From positions 1 through 64,000 of the forward strand of contig JASAND010021138.1 in NCBI GenBank assembly GCA_030248195.1: a stretch of DNA of 64,000 nt, written 5' to 3'. The DNA comes from Trissonchulus latispiculum (taxonomy: Eukaryota; Nematoda; Enoplea; Enoplida; Ironidae). A program made the position numbers and the translations under genes. The notes below the pieces were generated by a model. It was given only the letters and a program-made list of their open reading frames with translations, searched no databases and had not been told where the DNA came from. This document shows positions 59,201-64,000 of the stretch, in pieces. Every line of letters starts with the position of its first letter. Position 1 is the first letter of the stretch.

Positions 59201-62200
59201 AATCTGTAGGAGCCTGTATTTACATGTTTAATTGCCTCAAAGCTTGCTCGCTGTCGTAGCAGAGATTGCTGATTGAGAGCAATATGTTGGCAATTTTTAA
59301 ACAGTTCACACCAGCAATAAATGGGCAATCTGTTGGTAATCATATTGCCGGCAATTATTGCCTAGTGTGAATCGGGGAAAGGTGACTTTCCGTTGGTTTT
59401 GCACGTTCAGTGGGTACAAATGTTTACTCTGCACTGTAAATTCATGATCACTCAAATGTTAAGGATCCGTGCTATTAGTGTGAACTCTGAAAGGTTGAAA
59501 TCAGTGTAATAAACCAGTCCCCTTGTAATATAGCCTGTGATATTTCCCTCCCGCCTTTACAAATCCGGTCACGGCTCCGTCATGGCGTAGGAAAGTTTAA
59601 CAAAATTCTGTTTATTAAATTCCAGCCTGATTCTAATTTTTTTCCAATTCTAGCCTATGTTCGCTTTTCTAAATTTATTAAACTTTAATTGATTCTTTTA
59701 ATTCTACCTTAGCGAATTCCTTTTCGTGACTTATTTGAACTTAAATTCCCCATATAAGACTATTTTATACATTACAGTAAATTACAGTTTCTTATATTAA
59801 GACGTAATATTGCAATTAAAAGTAATTTTCTTTAATCAAAAATTGTTGTGGACGCGTTTTCAGAGTGGCCAGTAGTAGTCCCTATGAAGTCCACAACAAC
59901 TATGACACACAACCAAAACACAATTCCTATATCAAAACGTAGTATTGCAATTAAAAGTAATTTTCCTTGATCAAAAATGGAAACGGAGACTACAAGAAAT
60001 TTTAAGGTTTTGAATTTCCTCGGAAACTACGTACGGTTAGGCTAATTTTAAGCAAGGTTTACGTCAACTGGAATCATTAAATTTTGACATTTGTGGATAG
60101 GAAATTAGGAAAAATAATGTCCTAGCGGCTGGACAGCTGTTGCCTTGAAGCAGAGGCCATCCGATGCCAAGATTTGAGTCATGGCTAAAAGAGTGGTTAT
60201 GTACAAAGTGAAAACTTTTGTGAAAAATTTGAAGATAACTTTAATACCGAAATACCTATTACCTTTAAATTGCAGCTAAGTTACCCAAGTCTAATTCAGA
60301 AACACGCTGGGCTTACATTGATGCTGTGGACAGCACTAACATGAAGTGTAGGGGTGCTTGTCAGAAGAAAGAACCGAGTCAATTAGGCTTTACCAGATTT
60401 TCCAGAAATTCAAAATTCTGAAAAATGATTTTGCCTATTAGACCTTGTTGTCTTGCATTTTTGACCGCCCCAAAAGCGTATGACTATCATAGGATAACGT
60501 GGCGGAATGGAGTGGGGGGGGGCGTGAGCAGACCCCTTCCCAAACCGAACTGAGAGGACGCTTTGCGAGAAGGAAAAGGTTCAGAACGGTAAAAAGGGTA
60601 GACTCCTCAGCGATGTTTACCAAAAGTTGAACTAAATAGCAATTTGCAATTTTTTCTTTAAAATTGCTAAGTCATTTTTCAATGTCTTCTGGCCAAAACT
60701 ATGAAACCTTTGCCAGTTTTGCTAATTTCGAAATAGAACCCTTAAAAGTTTATGGTTTTTACTGACGCGGGACTAAGGTTTGTTCAATCTGTTTCATTTT
60801 AAACTATACGTACTCCTCTTGCCAGCGACTAAAATACTGGTCTTACCAGAGTTCCTACTTAACCCTTTAATGCCTGAATTTCCTCAGGACTAACAGTTGA
60901 AAATGACTGATTTCACTTTTTTGGCTGCCATTTTTACTGGGAGCACCTAGAGAGATGGACTGCCACCAATCGATAGAGAATTAATTGCTTTAAATTTCTG
61001 AAGCATTGAAGGGTCCCCCGATGCACCAAGAAAAGTTAGAAGCCGTCAAGATCGGGAAAAGTACAAATTTTACTAAAACTTTCATTGCAAAAATGCAACT
61101 AATTGATTTCTAGGCGTTGATTCGGAGACGGAGTAAACTATACGTCATTTTAATGCGCATCACCTCCCGTATCAACCATACGTGTGCTTGAGGTGGGGTT
61201 TCACCCCCCCCCCCAGCCCTGAGCTCATCCCCCCAGACGGGTCCCTCACCCCCCAGAATCCAGATTTTTCCGGTAAAAAACCGGAAAAATCCAAAACCCC
61301 AAAATTTCCCCTCCTGCACATGTCTGCTATCGACTTTTCCTACGAGAACTACACAGCCGGCTCTGGTCATTCGTTTGAATGCAGCGCTCGAACAGGGCTT
61401 AAAATCGTCAAAATTTTCATTGTCGGCAGATGGCTATAGAAACTAGACTTTTCCAGCATTTTCAAAAGCAATATTCTGCCAAAATAGGGTGGACGTGTTG
61501 AACAAAACAGGGACAAATGCCCAGACTGCCAACCGATAACCCTGTCCCAAAAAATAAAATGTCGAAAGTCGCCAATTGGGCCATATGGCCCATCCGGTAC
61601 TAAAGGGATAATATATACTCAGAAATTTTTAGTGATTCCTTTTTTTTCGACATTTTTATTCCGCGACGTCCTGTACTAGCTGAAAACGACGGTTGGCGAA
61701 ACATAGCCGTATCTATGCGGATTAAGAGAGTTGAAGTAGTTAAGGTCTGGTTTATAACTATTTAGTGCAGTGACGTAAACGATGTCAGTGTTGTCAAGGC
61801 GCCGGCTGGAAATCCATTCAAATCACAGTTATGGTCTGCTGGAAAGGGAAACAAAAGGTTTCTATTCAACTTCAAAACCTCTGTGGAAACACGCTGTACC
61901 TTAATGAGCGGAAATATAAAGTCGTGGCACTAGAACACGTCAAATCCGGAAAACATCAGGCATGATGTAGGAATCGAACCCACACTGATTTTAAGTGTGA
62001 ATTTGTAAACTCTTACAGGCAGAGCTTAAATGTAAAATGTAAAGTTGACAATTTGACTTAATGTCATAGATTTGACTTAAAATTGTATAATGACAATTTT
62101 ACTTAAAATTTAAAATTCTCACGGAATCATTAAATTTAATATCCTTAAAATAGTCTGGTAATAATCTAAAGTTTTAAGAGGTCTTGTACAATTCGGTAGC

Positions 62201-63922
62201 AACTCTACTCTACTTGATGTTGTATATGCAATAAAAGCTTTGTTGTAAAATGTCGGTAACCATAGGTTTCTGCAAAATCCGTCGCCCATGTGCCATAAAT
62301 GCCGCATCTCTTGAGCGCTCATTTGTTTGGATTTGTAAAATTTTTCACAAAGGCTAGTTTTCACTTGGACTACCTGCATTATCCAGGGATGATCGCTAAT
62401 TTAATTCTCGAGTTTAGGTGAAATATGGCAGTTTGCTTTCTGTAAAAAGTGAGGAACTGCAGGGAGTATCCTATGGGGGACACATAAAAATCCAGGATTT
62501 GTTTCAATTAGGTTCAACCGGCTTCAAGTAGCTCTAACTGACTAACTAAGAACCCACCTTACAGTCGTCCGTTCTGACAACGTTGTCTACGATTTCGTCA
62601 AACATAGTCGTAATTCCTTCTCCACTTCGCAGCAGAAAGTGACACTGATCTGTTAGCTCTAGAACCAGAAATGGGTGTATCCATCATTTTTAACTTGTGC
62701 TCTTGTGCTTTGTGCTTTGTGCTTTTTGTGCTTTGCGATCGAAACAATCTATCATTGAAACGATGCTTCTAGACTAAGATTAAGCTGCAAACTGTAGCCG
62801 ACTGGAACTGAAAAATCATTAGCCTAATTGCTTAAATAGTTGTTCTTAACTAGTGAACCGAGTGCAAAGTTTTGTGCTGCTCAGCAACAACTAAGGGAGG
62901 GGGGAACAATCCTGACATAATTATTCACTAAAATGTTTTGGATCTTGCTTATCTTCGATTCTTTCCTAATCTCCGTGACTTAAATCACTGATATAGATGG
63001 TGCACTAATTATCTTCAGAGCCACTAACCAAACGGCATAGTCTTAACAAAGGCCAAACTCGCGCGCTTTGTTTCATGTAACAAAGGAATAGCATTAATGT
63101 AGAATTATATATACACATGCTTCTAATCTTAACAAAACTCAAATTGCTCATTTTAGTGTACAGAATATTTGTACAGTTTTCAGATTTCCGATTGCTACAG
63201 AGTCTTGTAAACGTTATAGATTTTGTGGAACTCAGATTCCGGCTTTAGCTCAATTCATATGAAAGATCCGTTGCGGCAATTGTCTGGGGGGTCAGAGGTC
63301 AAGGGGTCCATTCCGATAGAAGCGATTTTTTCCGAAATTTTTGGTTTGGTACAAAACCAAAATGTTTCCCCAGCAAGCACCTTTATGAAGTGCAGAATTT
63401 CCGACCTTTTTCCGAGTATTAAATAAATACCTAAGTCAAATTAATTAAATGGGTTTAATTAAATGTTAAGTGAATAACTGTTGAAATTTTGTTCTTTCAT
63501 TATAGACTCTCCTTTCACCAAAGCAATCAATAAATCTTAAGTCAAAACAGATGGTATGCGAAGAACGTGACGAAGAAAATGAAAGTTGGTATTAATTATT
63601 CAACATTTAACTAATTACCGAATTCCTTAATTCCCGTATATACCTTCATGACAGTTATTTTCGTACATGACGACTTCCGAATTTTCCACGAAATATTTCG
63701 CATCATCCCGCACTGAAAATCGTGAAATCTGACTCAGTCGACATTCGGTTGTTTTTCGATTGAAAATCGCTGCCCGACAATTCGATTCCTTCTGACAGGA
63801 GGCCAGACATTCACCGACAGTGCTTTCGGAAAATTCACGGAAAATCATTTTCGAATATTTGACGTCCAATCCTGGAACCAGTTCGAAGGACCAAAGTTTA
63901 GAACAACCGCCATCTTCGGATG
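45856..63922 (-). CDS. PAN/apple-ZP domain transmembrane protein, last 10 exons (5' end outside window)
   Basis: Exons in coding order: 63922-63644, 62658-62558, 56128-55951, 52682-52504, 52194-52043, 51636-51494, 50345-50255, 49434-49287, 47250-47076, 46187-45856. All junctions are GT-AG and in phase; 591 complete codons lie in the window. Counting from the first complete codon: PAN domain 1 at 1-92, PAN domain 2 at about 93-185, ZP domain at about 186-425, furin site RKRR at 434-437, membrane segment at about 516-539 followed by ARRRKER, and a short cytoplasmic tail. This order matches NOAH/NompA-type apical extracellular-matrix proteins that organise cuticle and sensory-cell attachment. 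The first exon seen begins with two bases of a split codon, so upstream exons lie beyond 64000. It runs in the same direction as the collagen-PEBP gene, 2.4 kb upstream of it. Confidence 0.88.
46201..46230. repeat. Solo end of the CAAGAGTACATAAT MITE family
   Basis: CATACTCTTATGTATTATGTACTCTTG, one inverted end only, just upstream of the last exon of the PAN-ZP gene. Confidence 0.6.
47300..47525 (-). repeat. tRNA-derived SINE copy
   Basis: In minus: leader GATAAGCCTGATATGGGAGT, then GATGGTGTAGTGGTAAGCAC (A box), GGTTCGATCCC (B box), and a tail with GGGTACACGGTGCCTGATG. Confidence 0.75.
47815..48627. mobile_element. hAT-like MITE 2 (GGGTCTGGGTCA-rich)
   Basis: 813 bp, inverted ends CAGGGATGGAAACTGGGTCA, perfect 8-bp target duplication CCGTTCAG (47807-47814 and 48628-48635). 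Both ends carry arrays of GGGTCTGGGTCA. No transposase. Confidence 0.92.
48655..48835 (+). repeat. tRNA-derived SINE copy
   Basis: Head GTGTGGCGCAGATAGTAAAG, B-box GGCTCGATTCC, tail CTGGACACTTTTCTTCACAT then CTTTCAATCCTGATT. Confidence 0.65.
49287..52682 (-). other. ZP domain (five exons)
   Basis: Exons 52682-52504, 52194-52043, 51636-51494, 50345-50255 and 49434-49287. The ZP-N half has four cysteines in the expected order (RLRCKPDSM, AACDQ, NQCGTQ, RLICK). The linker and ZP-C half show IGDYGFLEVLV and GCSLDD, then KPCWKDC. ZP modules polymerise into extracellular filaments. The trailing furin site and membrane segment are the standard set-up for release and assembly. Confidence 0.85.
50553..50580. 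repeat. Solo end of the CAAGAGTACATAAT MITE family
   Basis: TCACACTCTTAGTTATTATG then TACTCTTG, identical to the right end at 53864-53891. Confidence 0.65.
53336..53891. mobile_element. Palindromic MITE with internal 27-bp array
   Basis: 556 bp; ends CAAGAGTACATAATGACTAA inverted; likely target duplication ACAACAG on both sides (53329-53335, 53892-53898). Seven tandem ACAACTGAGTACCTGGTGAC-poly-C units at 53427-53606 face inverted copies at 53726-53805 across a spacer with a further inverted repeat. Confidence 0.85.
54983..55762. mobile_element. hAT-like MITE 3 (GGACCCGGACCC-rich)
   Basis: 780 bp, inverted ends CAGAGTTGGCTCCGGGTCC, perfect 8-bp target duplication GAACAGGC (54975-54982 and 55763-55770). 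Subterminal arrays of GACCCGGACCC and CCGCGGGTACC. Confidence 0.92.
56296..56344. repeat. (GATT)n microsatellite
   Basis: About 12 units with one GATC interruption, in an intron of the PAN-ZP gene. Confidence 0.9.
57228..57330 (+). repeat. tRNA-derived SINE copy
   Basis: GGCACCGTGGTGTAGTGGTT (A box), GGTTCGATTCCCGG (B box) and GAGCCG. Closest to the head at 47380-47480 in minus. The anticodon arm is not canonical. Confidence 0.65.
57950..59377. mobile_element. Foldback element with GGTTCACACTAGGCAAT ends
   Basis: Ends CCCGGTTCACACTAGGCAAT and its inverse at 59358-59377. Inner arms 58040-58265 and 58828-59035 are inverted copies (CTCAGGAGGAGGAGAATCCGG / TCCTCCTCCTGAG), rich in ATATCCGG motifs. 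The right side has an extra 250 bp with TTGCCRGCAAT repeats. No transposase. Confidence 0.75.
59378..62557. other. Rest of the large intron between the PAN 2 exons
   Basis: A SINE-like scrap near 59490-59510 and a tRNA-like fragment in minus at 61955-62030 (GGTTCGATTCC). No exon found. Confidence 0.4.
63644..63922 (-). other. PAN/apple domain 1
   Basis: One exon covers the whole domain. Cysteine pattern: DGGCSKLWSFELVPG, then CLASCQKESNCRAAIFN, ECRLSQ, and NNCHE at the end. CxxxCxxxxxCRAAxFN is the core of PAN/apple modules, which mediate protein or carbohydrate contacts outside the cell. It is preceded by TTTCAG and followed by a GTATAT donor. Confidence 0.85.
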
Positions 63923-64000
63923 CTGAAACAAGAAAACATGGAGAGCAATTTCACAAACCTAAGGTAACCTAACCTAATTTACGTTTTAAACATAAAATAA

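Larger units (their letters stand above)
55951..62658 (-). other. PAN/apple domain 2 (two exons)
   Basis: Split between 62658-62558 (LTDQCHFLLRSGEGITT...DDCK) and 56128-55951 (ELCLNSEELTCRSFTFDRS, RRCFLSHMS, VDDCVS). The 6.4-kb intron between them holds a foldback element, a SINE copy and a GATT microsatellite. The CRSFTFD...CxLS pattern repeats that of domain 1. Confidence 0.85.

Overview
The window reads as metazoan nuclear DNA: AT-rich, with GT-AG introns and many decayed mobile elements. Two multi-exon genes on the minus strand suggest a nematode or close relative. One opens with a cuticle-collagen-type N-terminus (membrane segment, RxxR site, Gly-X-Y blocks with a PPCxPCPPG interruption). 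The other has PAN/apple domains followed by a ZP domain, as in NOAH/NompA-type cuticle-matrix proteins. The exact taxon cannot be told; an enoplean-like nematode is only a guess.

Layout. 1-12.4 kb: repeats (a three-copy unit, a 1.2 kb foldback, a gag remnant) and a minus-strand, 3'-truncated LTR retrotransposon with a frameshifted, proline-rich gag (7741-12391). 12.4-15.4 kb: AT-rich sequence with a 142-bp tandem duplication. 15441-21914: a complete, recently inserted LTR element (identical 380-bp LTRs, TTAA target duplication, PBS and PPT) with no visible pol, whose two ORFs overlap at a canonical -1 slippery heptamer. 22-30 kb: mostly non-coding, with a Harbinger-like MITE, a hAT-like MITE and one candidate small secreted protein gene. 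30586-43454: an 18-exon gene. 45856->64000: the last ten exons of a second gene.

The main discovery is the 18-exon gene. Every splice junction I placed keeps frame, and the exons give an 817-residue protein: N-terminal membrane anchor, furin-like site, interrupted collagen triple-helix region, then three consecutive phosphatidylethanolamine-binding protein (PEBP) domains. I know of no described collagen-PEBP fusion. The upstream neighbour on the same strand is a PAN-PAN-ZP-furin site-TM protein, so two apical extracellular-matrix type genes lie 2.4 kb apart. An intact-looking tRNA-Gly(GCC) gene sits inside an intron of the fusion gene.

Introns and intergenic DNA carry a diverse MITE fauna: three hAT-like elements with perfect 8-bp target duplications, each built from its own GC-rich subterminal motif; a CAAGAGTACATAAT-ended family; two long foldbacks; and a tRNA-derived SINE family in many decayed copies.
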